Virus record (IMG/VR): IMGVR_UViG_3300025151_000074
Span: 1-44,868 of that record
Reading direction: 5' to 3' (one strand)
From: a virus
Length of the DNA stretch: 44,868 bases
Position numbers and translations under genes: made by a program. The notes beneath the pieces are model-generated. The model saw only the letters and a list, made by a program, of their open reading frames with translations, searched no databases and was not told the origin of the DNA. Within the stretch, counting starts at the first letter, position 1, and the number at the start of each line of letters is the position of its first letter. This document shows, piece after piece, positions 22,135 through 30,951 of this stretch.

Positions 22135-23400
22135 ATGGCAAGCGTAATATTACCACCTAATCAAGGTTCAATAACTGAAACCGCACAGCAATATTATCAA
22201 GGCGCGCAAGGCTTTAGAAGTACAGACTCAGCTCTTCCTAATCAAACTTTTGTTACTACTTTTAATACAGATTTATATTTAGGTAGTTGGAATCCAGCTG
22301 AAGAAAATTATGCTTTAAATAATTTTAAAATATATACTAGTGACACAGGAGCTTCAGGAAGTTGGGCTGAATACGTTTCTGAATATACTTTAAGTGATAA
22401 CACTATTACAATAACAGGTGTTTTAGCAGCTAATACTTATATAGTTGTACAGTTAAAAATATTAACAGGAGGTAAATATGGAAATACCCAAGCTGAAAAA
22501 GCTTTTGGTGAAGCTACAGATGATAATTATGGTGGTTATCAATATATAAAACTAAATGACATAGTAAGTAACTTTTTAGTAGGTTATGTAGGACAAAATA
22601 AATTACTACCAGACGCTAAAAGAACCGACGTTATATTTTTTGCTAAAAGAGCAATGCAAGAATTTAGTTATGATACTTTAAAGAGTATTAAATCTACAGA
22701 GCTTACAGTTCCTGCTGGTTTAACTTTAGTTTTACCTCAAGACTATGTTAATCATGTTAGAACTTCTTGGGTTGATGGATTAGGAGTTCAACATATAGTA
22801 TATCCAACAAACAATTTAACAACTAGTCCTTATTACACACCAGCTCAAGATTCAGCTGGTATTCCTACTCAAGATAATTTTGGTAATGAAATTGAAGGTA
22901 CTTCTATAACACAAGAAAGATGGCATACTGCTAATGATAGAATAATTAACGGCGCTTGGGTGTTAGATGATTTTACAAATGATTTATGGGCTTATAACTG
23001 GAATTATACAGGTAATTGGTTAGGTGCAAGTTGGGGACAATTATATGGACAAGAAGCTCAATACGCACAATATAATGGTTGGTATAATATAAATGAAAGA
23101 GATGGGGTAATATCTTTTTCTAGTAACTTAGTAGATAAATTACTTGTGTTTGAGTATTTATCTGATGGATTAGCTTATGATTTAGATAGTAGAGTACCTA
23201 AACTAGCTGAAGAAGCTATGTATGCTTACATACTACATGCTTTAATTTCTACTAGAATAAATCAACCTGAATATGTAGTACAAAGACTAAGACAAGAAAA
23301 AAGTGCTAAACTAAGAAATGCAAAAATAAGATTATCCAATATCAAACTTGATGAAATAGTTCAAGTAATGAGAGGTAAGTCTAAATGGATTAAACACTAA
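22135..23400 (+). CDS. Tail ring/adaptor protein (crAss-like type)
   Basis: A 421-residue protein. Residues ~35-115 are a beta-rich N-terminal module (NQTFVTTFNTDLYLGSWN to ANTYIVVQLKI). The conserved core then begins at YQYIKLNDIVSNFLVGYVGQNKLL, continues AKRTDVIFFAKRAMQEFSYDTL, and ends RLRQEKSAKLRNAKIRLSNIKLDE through MRGKSKWIKH. The 'LNDIV-NF', 'KRTDV-F-AKR' and terminal 'RGKSKWIKH' blocks are characteristic of a tail/ring protein in crAss-like and flavobacterial phages, in my recollection. It would form part of the neck or tail tube of the short tail. Start and stop are well placed, with six bases to the previous and the next gene. Confidence 0.75.
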   Translation: MASVILPPNQGSITETAQQYYQGAQGFRSTDSALPNQTFVTTFNTDLYLGSWNPAEENYALNNFKIYTSDTGASGSWAEYVSEYTLSDNTITITGVLAANTYIVVQLKILTGGKYGNTQAEKAFGEATDDNYGGYQYIKLNDIVSNFLVGYVGQNKLLPDAKRTDVIFFAKRAMQEFSYDTLKSIKSTELTVPAGLTLVLPQDYVNHVRTSWVDGLGVQHIVYPTNNLTTSPYYTPAQDSAGIPTQDNFGNEIEGTSITQERWHTANDRIINGAWVLDDFTNDLWAYNWNYTGNWLGASWGQLYGQEAQYAQYNGWYNINERDGVISFSSNLVDKLLVFEYLSDGLAYDLDSRVPKLAEEAMYAYILHALISTRINQPEYVVQRLRQEKSAKLRNAKIRLSNIKLDEIVQVMRGKSKWIKH

Positions 23401-23406
23401 AATTAA

Positions 23407-26400
23407 ATGGCAGAATCTAAGAATAGTTTTATCCAGTCTAAAATGAATAAAGACTTGGATGAGAGATTAGTTCCTAACAATGTGTATAGAGATGGTCAAA
23501 ATATTGCTGTATCAAGATCTGAAGGCAGTGATGTTGGTTCATTAGAAGCCATACTAGGTAATAAAAAAGTTTATGATAACACGGGGTTAAACTGTATAGG
23601 TTATATAACAGATGAAGCGAATGGTTATATATATTATTTTTTAACATCTTTTGATGGAACAGGAACTATAGCTTCTACAGATAAATGTCAAATATGTAGG
23701 TATAATCCATCAAGTAATCAAAACACTATTTTAGTGGGAGGTAGTAGTAATGGAGATGGTATATTTTTAAATTTCTCTACTGCTGCTCCTATATATGGAA
23801 TAAACTTATTAGAAGATTTATTATTCTGGACTGATAATAGAAATCAACCAAGAAAAATTAATGTTACTACAGCAATGGGTAACCCAGGATCTACAGGTTT
23901 TTATCAAACAGAACAAAGTATTTCTGTATGTAAATATTCTCCTTTTATAGCTCCTGTAGTAGTTGATTTAAGAAGTGTAGCTCCTGGAGCATATCCTTCT
24001 ACAATGACAGATGCTGCAGATCCTTCTTATGTAGACATAGGAGTTCAAAAATGGACATCAGATAATCTTAATGTAAGTAGATATAGAAATGGAGATGATA
24101 TTTTATTCTGTGATGATGCAGCGGCTTGGGCTGCTGCTAACGCTGCAACAACTGGAGCTTGGTGTTGGTACAATTTTGATCAAGCTAACGAAGCTGTTTA
24201 TGGTAAACTATATAATAAGTACGCTGTTAATGATTCTAGAAACTTAGCTCCTTATGGTCATTCTTTACCAACCGATGCTCAATTTAATACGTTTATAAGT
24301 GGTTCTGATTCAAGTACTAATGCACAAACTATTAAATCAATTAATCTATGGGCTGGTGATGTTGGTACTGATGTGTTTGGATTTGATGCGTTACCTGCAG
24401 GTGAAGTTAATGCTGCTGGTACTGCGAGTGGAGTAACAACAACTACAACTTATTGGGCAGATTCAGCTAGTACTAATTACTTAAGTGTTCCTAATACTAA
24501 TGCTACCGGTGTTTCATTAACTACTGGTGGTGGTGCTGCTTCTGATTTAGGCGTAGGAAGATCTGTTAGATTATTAAGAGATGCTAGTTATAAAGGATGG
24601 GGTGGAGATCCTGAGTTTATAAGAGATAAATTTGTAAGATTTAGTTATAGATTTAAATATACTGATAATGAATATTCTTTAATTGCTCCTTTTACTCAAG
24701 AATGTTTTATTCCTCAACAATCTGGGAGATTTCTTGGAGATGATGAAGAAGCTGCGTTTAGAAGCACGTTAATAGAATTTATGCAAAATTCTATTAACAA
24801 TATTGTATTAAACATTGAACTTCCCTCTTTAGATATTATTACAGATTATCAAGTAAGTGATATAGATATTATATATAAAGAATCTGATTCTTTAGATTAT
24901 AAAATTCTTCAAACTATTCCGGTTAATAATACTTTTATTGGTAACTTAAATAATACTACTATATATCAATACACTTATCAATCAACTATTCCTTATAAAA
25001 CTTTACCTCAAGATGAAACTACTAGAGTGTATGATAAAGTACCTGTAAAAGCTTTAGCTCAAGAAGCTGCAGGAAATAGAATTATGTATTCTAATTTTGT
25101 ACAAGGATATAATCAACCTTCAGGACTAGATTATTATGTTGGAGTACAAGACAAAGGAGCGCAGAATGCTGAAGAATATCCTCAACATTCAATTAAACAG
25201 AATAGAAATTATCAAGTCGGTATAATATTAGCAGATAAATGGGGTAGACAAAGTGATGTAATCTTATCTTCTAAAGATAATATTCTTGTAGATACAGGTG
25301 AACCAGTAGAAGGATCAAACTATTTTACTACTTACAAACCTCAATCCTTTTACTCTAGTGTAAAAACATGGCCTGGTGATGAATTAAAAATTACATTTGA
25401 TAGTGTAGTACAAGGTATAGGTGAAACAGATTTATATGCTAATCCTATAACCGCGACTGGAGGCTCTAGTACCTACACTATTACTTATCCTATGTCGGGA
25501 CCTAATTGGCCTGGTTTTTGGAATTGGAGCACGCAAGAGTTAACAACAGTAGCAAATCAAAGACAATATACATTTACTAATTTATCTTATCAAGATAATG
25601 CTCCTTTAGTATTTAGTTTATTTTTAAATCAAGGTGAGGGTTGGGTTTTAGTTGATCCAACTAATTATACTACAGGTGATAGTGGAGACGATGAAATATT
25701 AGTTACCTATACTAATATTATAGACACTGATTTAACAAGTTCGATTACAACTAATTCAGCCGATGCTACAAACGGAGATTATACTAATGCGACGTGGTCT
25801 ACTAGTGGAAGTGGAACTGGACTCGTTATAAATGTAACTGTAGCGGGTAATGCAGTTACAGTAGTTACAGTTGTAAGTGGAGGTAAAGGATTTGCGGTTG
25901 GAGATACTATAACTATAGGAACTGGTGTTATTGGTGGAAGCACAAATGTTATAATCACATTAGTAGCTTCAGATATTGGAGGTCCTACAACTGCTGGTTG
26001 GAAATTATTAGGTAAAAACTTTTATAATACTACTCAATATAGATATGAAATTAGATACCCAGGATTAGATACAGGTTTTCCTACTAATACAATACCTAAT
26101 ACTACAGCTATATTTGGAGCAGGAAGATATTTAAGAGGAAAATATAGTGACTATGTGGAAATTCAAACATTTTCTCAAATAAGTAATGTTGATAAGTATT
26201 TTATATATACTAACAAAGAAATTGCTGACAACTATATGTTCCAAGGTGATAGTAGTCCTTCTAGTAATCCTACTACACGAACTGAACCTTTAGCTACTCA
26301 AAATATAAACAACTCTACTTATTCATTAAATCAAATGGGTTGGTATTCTTATAGAGTTGTAGTTAAACAACAAGAGCAAGAATATTACAATGTTTATTTA

Positions 26401-28389
26401 CCTGGTATAGTAAATGGTTATCCAATAGCTAATGATACAGCAGAAAGAGATGAGACCGCGTTTGTTACTTTAATTGGAGATAATCTTAATAAAGTTCCTA
26501 GAGATTTAGCAGAAGCAGCTCCTAATGATACTCAATTTAATAGTAAAGTTACATGGTTTGGTAGAGTTACTAACAATGCTAACGCTACTTATAAAAATCA
26601 GCAAACAGTTCCTACTGTTAATCCAGATACTGTAAACGTCTTATCTACTATTATAAATATGTTCCCAGGAATAACTACTTATGATGATAGTGCTGGTAAT
26701 ATAAATGATAATTGTATATTTGATATAGATCAAAGACCTGTGTTAGGTAAGATTTCAACTCAAAAAACTATAGGAGTTACAGAAAATCTATGGACAGCCG
26801 CAACACCTTATCCCGATGCTATGGGATTAGCTGTGTATGAGACTAGTCCTACATTCACATTTTTAGAATTGTTTTATGAAACATCTAATTCAGCTTTAAT
26901 ATCTGATTTAAATACTGATATAGTTTCTAGTGGTACAGCTATTAACGGCATAACAGATCCTAACTTTGTAATGTATGAATCAGCTTGCGCTGGAACAACA
27001 GTAACTAGCACGTTCTATCCAACTACTCCTGATGGTAATGATTTATTAACTACTGCATTAGATTCTGACATGGAAGTAAGACAGTATGAAGCAGATGAAA
27101 CAACTATAAATCTTACAGGTCCAGATCGATCTGCAGATTTTACTTTAGTACCAAATGGTTCTGGTGGTTACACAGTAGAAGTTCAAAACCCTCAAGCTGC
27201 TTTAACTAATTACGAGTATGAACAAAAATATTGGTTTAATATTAAATTTACTCAAGCAGATGGAACAGAAAGTTATCAATCTTTTACTGGAGCTCTTCAA
27301 AATGTACAACCTAACGCAACCACTGGATTATCTCCTAATATAAAAGTTAATGAAACAGTAATATTAGACTATAATTCTACTTTCAGTTTAGGAGGAAGTA
27401 ATCCTGGTTATGTAAAAGGTGATAATGGTAGTTGTAATGATTGTGATCAAACAGGAGATTTAAACTGGGTAATTTCTCAAATTACTATTGTAGATATTAA
27501 TGGGGGATTACCTATAACAGGTACTGAAACAGGTGCAGATGCTGGTCCAAATGATATTGATTATTATTTTAGAATAACAGGACAACAAGTGTATGGTGAT
27601 TGCCTTGTACCTGATAATTATTGGGCATGTAGATTAGAAAGAACAACAGCTACTTATACTGATCCTAAACCTAAGCTTCATACTATAACTTTAAGATTAT
27701 ATGATACAAATGGAACAGGTGATTACGATGATTTAGTTATATCATTTACACCTCAAGATATAAGATATGATGGAGAGGTTGTATATTCAAGTTACAATAC
27801 AGGTTATTCTGTAGGTGCAGGTTATTATCAAACAACAAATATAACACCAATGAATCCTAGTTGTGGTGGTTCTTTATTAAAACCTAGATTTTTAGGTGAA
27901 ATACAAAACTGGAAAAATGTTGATGTATATGTTTATATAAATACTGTAACTACTTCTTTATCCGGCTCAAGTACTTTAGCTTATAGTGTAAGTGGTAACA
28001 ACTCCAATCCTACTTCAACTACGGGTCCAGCTGATGGTGCAAGTACTGTTAATAATTATAGTGGAAATAGTTGGCCTCAAACAGATAGTTATTCTTTAGG
28101 TAATCCAATTAATCAAAATGCTATAGTATGTACATTAAAAGCATTTACCCCAACTGCAACTCAAATAAATGACGGAGTAAAACCTGGAGATACTGGATTT
28201 GAAGATTGTGTTTTAGTAAATGTAGATATTAAAGCTACTACAATGCCTTGTGGTGAAGGTGCTGCAATGTATATGAAATACTCTTTAACTAATCCAGGAG
28301 TTACATTTAGTAATATTAGTGCTATATCTCCAACTCAACCACCTTTAATTGGTCAAACGTTTCCACATACAACGCCTTGGCCAGCATAG
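23407..28389 (+). CDS. Large tail-hub 'stabilization' protein with inserted FISUMP domain
   Basis: A 1660-residue virion protein. The N-terminus (NSFIQSKMNKDLDERLVPNN) and the FVRFSYRFKYTDNEYSLIAPFTQECF block match the tail stabilization protein type of crAss-like phages. Between them, residues ~205-392 form a clear FISUMP domain (Fibrobacter succinogenes paralogous domain): GVQKWTSDNLNVSRY, TGAWCWYNFDQANEAVYGK (from ~249), LYNKYAVND (~268), LAPYGHSLPTDAQF, and GRSVRLLRD (384-392). FISUMP modules are common in Bacteroidetes surface proteins and have a lectin/FGE-like fold. A second insert (~780-860) has the VSGGKGFAVGDTITIGTG motif seen in marine phage virion proteins. The last ~500 residues are beta- and Cys-containing. 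It probably forms the tail hub and may present the FISUMP module to the host surface. Confidence 0.75.
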   Translation: MAESKNSFIQSKMNKDLDERLVPNNVYRDGQNIAVSRSEGSDVGSLEAILGNKKVYDNTGLNCIGYITDEANGYIYYFLTSFDGTGTIASTDKCQICRYNPSSNQNTILVGGSSNGDGIFLNFSTAAPIYGINLLEDLLFWTDNRNQPRKINVTTAMGNPGSTGFYQTEQSISVCKYSPFIAPVVVDLRSVAPGAYPSTMTDAADPSYVDIGVQKWTSDNLNVSRYRNGDDILFCDDAAAWAAANAATTGAWCWYNFDQANEAVYGKLYNKYAVNDSRNLAPYGHSLPTDAQFNTFISGSDSSTNAQTIKSINLWAGDVGTDVFGFDALPAGEVNAAGTASGVTTTTTYWADSASTNYLSVPNTNATGVSLTTGGGAASDLGVGRSVRLLRDASYKGWGGDPEFIRDKFVRFSYRFKYTDNEYSLIAPFTQECFIPQQSGRFLGDDEEAAFRSTLIEFMQNSINNIVLNIELPSLDIITDYQVSDIDIIYKESDSLDYKILQTIPVNNTFIGNLNNTTIYQYTYQSTIPYKTLPQDETTRVYDKVPVKALAQEAAGNRIMYSNFVQGYNQPSGLDYYVGVQDKGAQNAEEYPQHSIKQNRNYQVGIILADKWGRQSDVILSSKDNILVDTGEPVEGSNYFTTYKPQSFYSSVKTWPGDELKITFDSVVQGIGETDLYANPITATGGSSTYTITYPMSGPNWPGFWNWSTQELTTVANQRQYTFTNLSYQDNAPLVFSLFLNQGEGWVLVDPTNYTTGDSGDDEILVTYTNIIDTDLTSSITTNSADATNGDYTNATWSTSGSGTGLVINVTVAGNAVTVVTVVSGGKGFAVGDTITIGTGVIGGSTNVIITLVASDIGGPTTAGWKLLGKNFYNTTQYRYEIRYPGLDTGFPTNTIPNTTAIFGAGRYLRGKYSDYVEIQTFSQISNVDKYFIYTNKEIADNYMFQGDSSPSSNPTTRTEPLATQNINNSTYSLNQMGWYSYRVVVKQQEQEYYNVYLPGIVNGYPIANDTAERDETAFVTLIGDNLNKVPRDLAEAAPNDTQFNSKVTWFGRVTNNANATYKNQQTVPTVNPDTVNVLSTIINMFPGITTYDDSAGNINDNCIFDIDQRPVLGKISTQKTIGVTENLWTAATPYPDAMGLAVYETSPTFTFLELFYETSNSALISDLNTDIVSSGTAINGITDPNFVMYESACAGTTVTSTFYPTTPDGNDLLTTALDSDMEVRQYEADETTINLTGPDRSADFTLVPNGSGGYTVEVQNPQAALTNYEYEQKYWFNIKFTQADGTESYQSFTGALQNVQPNATTGLSPNIKVNETVILDYNSTFSLGGSNPGYVKGDNGSCNDCDQTGDLNWVISQITIVDINGGLPITGTETGADAGPNDIDYYFRITGQQVYGDCLVPDNYWACRLERTTATYTDPKPKLHTITLRLYDTNGTGDYDDLVISFTPQDIRYDGEVVYSSYNTGYSVGAGYYQTTNITPMNPSCGGSLLKPRFLGEIQNWKNVDVYVYINTVTTSLSGSSTLAYSVSGNNSNPTSTTGPADGASTVNNYSGNSWPQTDSYSLGNPINQNAIVCTLKAFTPTATQINDGVKPGDTGFEDCVLVNVDIKATTMPCGEGAAMYMKYSLTNPGVTFSNISAISPTQPPLIGQTFPHTTPWPA

Positions 28390-28400
28390 TAATTAATTAA

Positions 28401-28418
28401 AAAAACAAGTGATTATAA
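28401..28418 (+). repeat. 18-nt exact repeat, copy 2 (intergenic)
   Basis: Second exact copy of aaaaacaagtgattataa (the other is at 4249-4266). Here it ends 3 bases before the ATG at 28422, between two tail genes, so if it were a promoter the transcript would be nearly leaderless. It may instead be a translation-initiation element or the trace of a recombination that separated the two tail genes. Confidence 0.6.
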
Positions 28419-28421
28419 GTT

Positions 28422-29735
28422 ATGGCTACAACTTTAGGTATAAAATATTACAACACATACGTTCTTAGAAAGGATAGTAATGCAGGTGCTGGTAATGTAA
28501 ATAACTGGTTTGTAGAAGAATCTCGTATAAAAGGAGACTTTAATAAACCATTTGCCGGTATTAGTCCTCGAGCTTATGTGATTAGTGAATCCCCTGCGCA
28601 ACAAATATTAGGGAATTCTATTATATACTCAGGTATATTTAACTCTAGAACTGGTATTAATGAGACTAATCAATTTTCTGTAGCTAATGATATAACTAGA
28701 ACTGTAGATCCTTCTAAAGGAACTATACAAAAACTATATGCTGAAGACACTAACTTAATTATATTCCAAGAAAGAAAGGTGAATAGAGCTTTAATAGATA
28801 AAGATGCTATTTATACAGCTGAAGGACAACCAGTAACTACAAGTACTAATTTAGTAATTGGACAAATACAACCATACGCTGGAGAGTTTGGAATATCTAC
28901 AAACCCAGAATCTTTTGCGGTATATGGATATAGAAAATATTTTAGTGATGCTAATAAAGGTTCTATAATGAGGTTATCTCAAGATGGTTTAACAGAAATA
29001 TCTAACTATGGTATGTATGATTATTTTAGAGATAATTTAGCTAGAGTAATAAATGATGGTGGTGAAATTAAAGGTGGATGGGATATTCACAATAAAGTAT
29101 ATACAGTTTCGATACAGCCAACTGTAAATAAAAGTACTCAATCTCGTACATTAACTTTTGATGAAACAGTTTTAGGTTGGCCAAGTTTCTTTAGTTATAT
29201 ACCCAACTATATGTTTAGTTTAGGTAGTAAATTTTATACTATATATGAAGGAGATATATGGGAGCACTATTCAGGAGCTGTTAATAGAGCTAATTTTTAT
29301 GGTACAGATAACAACTCAAGTGTAACAACTATATTTAATACTAATCCTTCTTTAGTTAAAACATTTAAAACTGTTAATTACGAAGGTGGTAGTAATTGGA
29401 CTTTAGAATCTTTAACTACAAATGAAGATCAAATGATAGGTGATATTACTGTAACTCCAATTCCACCAGCTATAGATGTATATACAGCACCAACATCACT
29501 AACTGATTTTGAAAATGATTATTTAAAAAATACCTTCAAACCAAAAGAAGATAAATATTTTGCGAACATCGTTAACACTAGTGCAGCAGCTAGCGGAGAA
29601 GTTGTATGGGGAAATGATATGACTGGATTAAAAGGATTTTTTGCAACGGCAAAATTTAGCGCTGCTAATACAGCGACATCTGGTACAAACGAGTTGTTCT
29701 CAGTTTCTACAGAATTTGTAGAATCATCATACTAA
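28422..29735 (+). CDS. Tail stabilization-type protein, second part
   Basis: A 437-residue virion protein. The blocks IKYYNTYVLRKDSNAGAG, VEESRIKGDFN, NSIIYSGIFNSRTGINETNQFS, KGTIQKLYAEDTNLIIFQE, and FAVYGYRKYFSDANKGSIMRLS resemble the C-terminal region of the long stabilization protein of crAss-like phages. There, as I recall, the same blocks follow the N-terminal part in one chain. Here they form a separate gene 32 bases after the 1660-aa protein. The two products would be expected to act together in the tail hub. The C-terminal ~100 residues are beta-rich (EVVWGNDMTGLKGFFATAKFS). The ATG is preceded by the 18-nt repeat. No frameshift bridges the two genes, so this is a true split or separate origin. 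Confidence 0.7.
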   Translation: MATTLGIKYYNTYVLRKDSNAGAGNVNNWFVEESRIKGDFNKPFAGISPRAYVISESPAQQILGNSIIYSGIFNSRTGINETNQFSVANDITRTVDPSKGTIQKLYAEDTNLIIFQERKVNRALIDKDAIYTAEGQPVTTSTNLVIGQIQPYAGEFGISTNPESFAVYGYRKYFSDANKGSIMRLSQDGLTEISNYGMYDYFRDNLARVINDGGEIKGGWDIHNKVYTVSIQPTVNKSTQSRTLTFDETVLGWPSFFSYIPNYMFSLGSKFYTIYEGDIWEHYSGAVNRANFYGTDNNSSVTTIFNTNPSLVKTFKTVNYEGGSNWTLESLTTNEDQMIGDITVTPIPPAIDVYTAPTSLTDFENDYLKNTFKPKEDKYFANIVNTSAAASGEVVWGNDMTGLKGFFATAKFSAANTATSGTNELFSVSTEFVESSY

Positions 29736-29745
29736 AACAAATAAA

Positions 29746-30153
29746 ATGAAATTTAATACAAGACAACTAGAAGAATCTGATTGGGATACTCTAGTTAAAT
29801 GGTGGGAATGGTGGCCTGAATGGACTGCTCCTGCTAAATCTTTTCTACCTAACAATGGAACAGGTGGAATTATAATAGAAAAAGACAATCAACCTATTGT
29901 AGCAGGGTTTTTATATTTTACAAACTCTGACGCAGTTTTACTAGAATGGATAGTATCTAATCCTCAATACAGAGAAGATGACAGAAAAGATGCTATAGAG
30001 CTTTTAATTAACACTTGTGAAGCTCTTTGTAAAGATGAAGGTAAAAAATACATGTTTACTATAGGAAGAAACAAGCATTTAATTAATACGCATAAAAAAT
30101 TAGGGTGGCACGTTGATACAAAACCATCCTATGAAATAATAAAAAACATTTAA
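29746..30153 (+). CDS. GNAT-like acetyltransferase fold protein
   Basis: A 135-residue protein with the GNAT layout: an N-terminal RQLEESDWDTLVKWWEWW, strands GGIIIEKDNQPIVAGFLYF and AVLLEWIVSNPQYR, then a helix (AIELLINTCEALCKDEG) and the closing FTIGRNKHLINTHKKLGWHV. The end pattern N-x-x-LINTHKKLGW is the typical GNAT 'N..LY.KLGF' segment. The acetyl-CoA loop (usually Q/R-x-x-G-x-G/A) reads REDDRKD and is degenerate, so activity is doubtful. Such proteins recur next to tail and internal-virion genes in phages of Bacteroidetes and marine hosts. The substrate is unknown. It could modify a host protein early after entry or be a structural relic. Confidence 0.7.
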   Translation: MKFNTRQLEESDWDTLVKWWEWWPEWTAPAKSFLPNNGTGGIIIEKDNQPIVAGFLYFTNSDAVLLEWIVSNPQYREDDRKDAIELLINTCEALCKDEGKKYMFTIGRNKHLINTHKKLGWHVDTKPSYEIIKNI

Positions 30154-30154
30154 T

Positions 30155-30937
30155 ATGGCAGCAATAACAGCAGCGGTAACTACAGTAGTAGGTGGAGCCG
30201 TAGCAGCAAACCAAGCCTCTAAAGCGAGAGATGCAGCAAGAAGTGCTAAAAGAAATGCAGAGGCAGAAATGGCTCGTATAAAAGCAGCTCGTGTACCTAT
30301 TGTAAATCCTTTTCAAAATAATTTTAGTTTGGCTAGTCAAATAAAAAACCTTAGTGGTAATATAACAAATCCATTTGCTAATTTAGGAGTAGCTACTATG
30401 GCTGCTGAGTTCCAAGCTGAGCAAGCTGATATTGCATTAGCTAATACTTTAGATACTTTAATGGCTACTGGTGCTAGTGCTGGTGGAGCTACTGCATTAG
30501 CTCAAGCTGCTTTAGCTTCTAAAAAAGGTGTTGCTGCTACTCTAGAAAAACAAGAAGCTGAAAATGCTAGACTAAAAGCTCAAGGTGAACAAAGAGCAGA
30601 ACAATTAAGATTAAGTGAAAATCAAAGATACCAACAAGCTTTAGTAGCAGAGGGAGTAAGACTACAAACTCAAGAAGCAGCAGGTGAACAGTTTAGAATG
30701 CAAATGAGAGAGCAAAGATCTAGTACTGATTTAAATTTTGCAGCGGGACAATACCAACAAGCAATGGCTAATGAAGCCGCGGCTAATCAAGCTATGGCAA
30801 GTGCTTGGGGTAGTGCTATAAGCGGTGTTGCTGGAATAGGTGGTGCATGGGCTAAAGGTCAAGCTACAGTAGCAGGTAATATGTCTGCTCAAGGTTTTGT
30901 AAAACAAGGTGGTAAATGGGTAACGCCAGGACCATAA
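30155..30937 (+). CDS. Internal virion / DNA-ejection protein (T7 gp14-like in character)
   Basis: A 260-residue, strongly Ala/Gln/Glu-rich protein. It has a hydrophobic N-terminus (AAITAAVTTVVGGAVAAN, residues 2-19), a long helical middle with coiled-coil character (KQEAENARLKAQGEQRAEQLRL), and a second Gly/Ala hydrophobic stretch near the C-terminus (AWGSAISGVAGIGGAWAKG, ~217-235). This is how podoviral ejection proteins look: membrane-active, helical, released from the virion into the host envelope. It sits directly before two larger internal-virion candidates, matching the small-medium-large order of ejection proteins in T7-like phages. The start is one base after the previous stop. No sequence identity to gp14 is claimed. 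Confidence 0.65.
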   Translation: MAAITAAVTTVVGGAVAANQASKARDAARSAKRNAEAEMARIKAARVPIVNPFQNNFSLASQIKNLSGNITNPFANLGVATMAAEFQAEQADIALANTLDTLMATGASAGGATALAQAALASKKGVAATLEKQEAENARLKAQGEQRAEQLRLSENQRYQQALVAEGVRLQTQEAAGEQFRMQMREQRSSTDLNFAAGQYQQAMANEAAANQAMASAWGSAISGVAGIGGAWAKGQATVAGNMSAQGFVKQGGKWVTPGP

Positions 30938-30951
30938 TAAAATAAATTAAA

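Noticed and set aside
24019-24582. Diversity-generating retroelement acting on the lectin-like FISUMP domain
   Set aside because: No reverse transcriptase gene and no template-like near-copy of this segment were found in the window.
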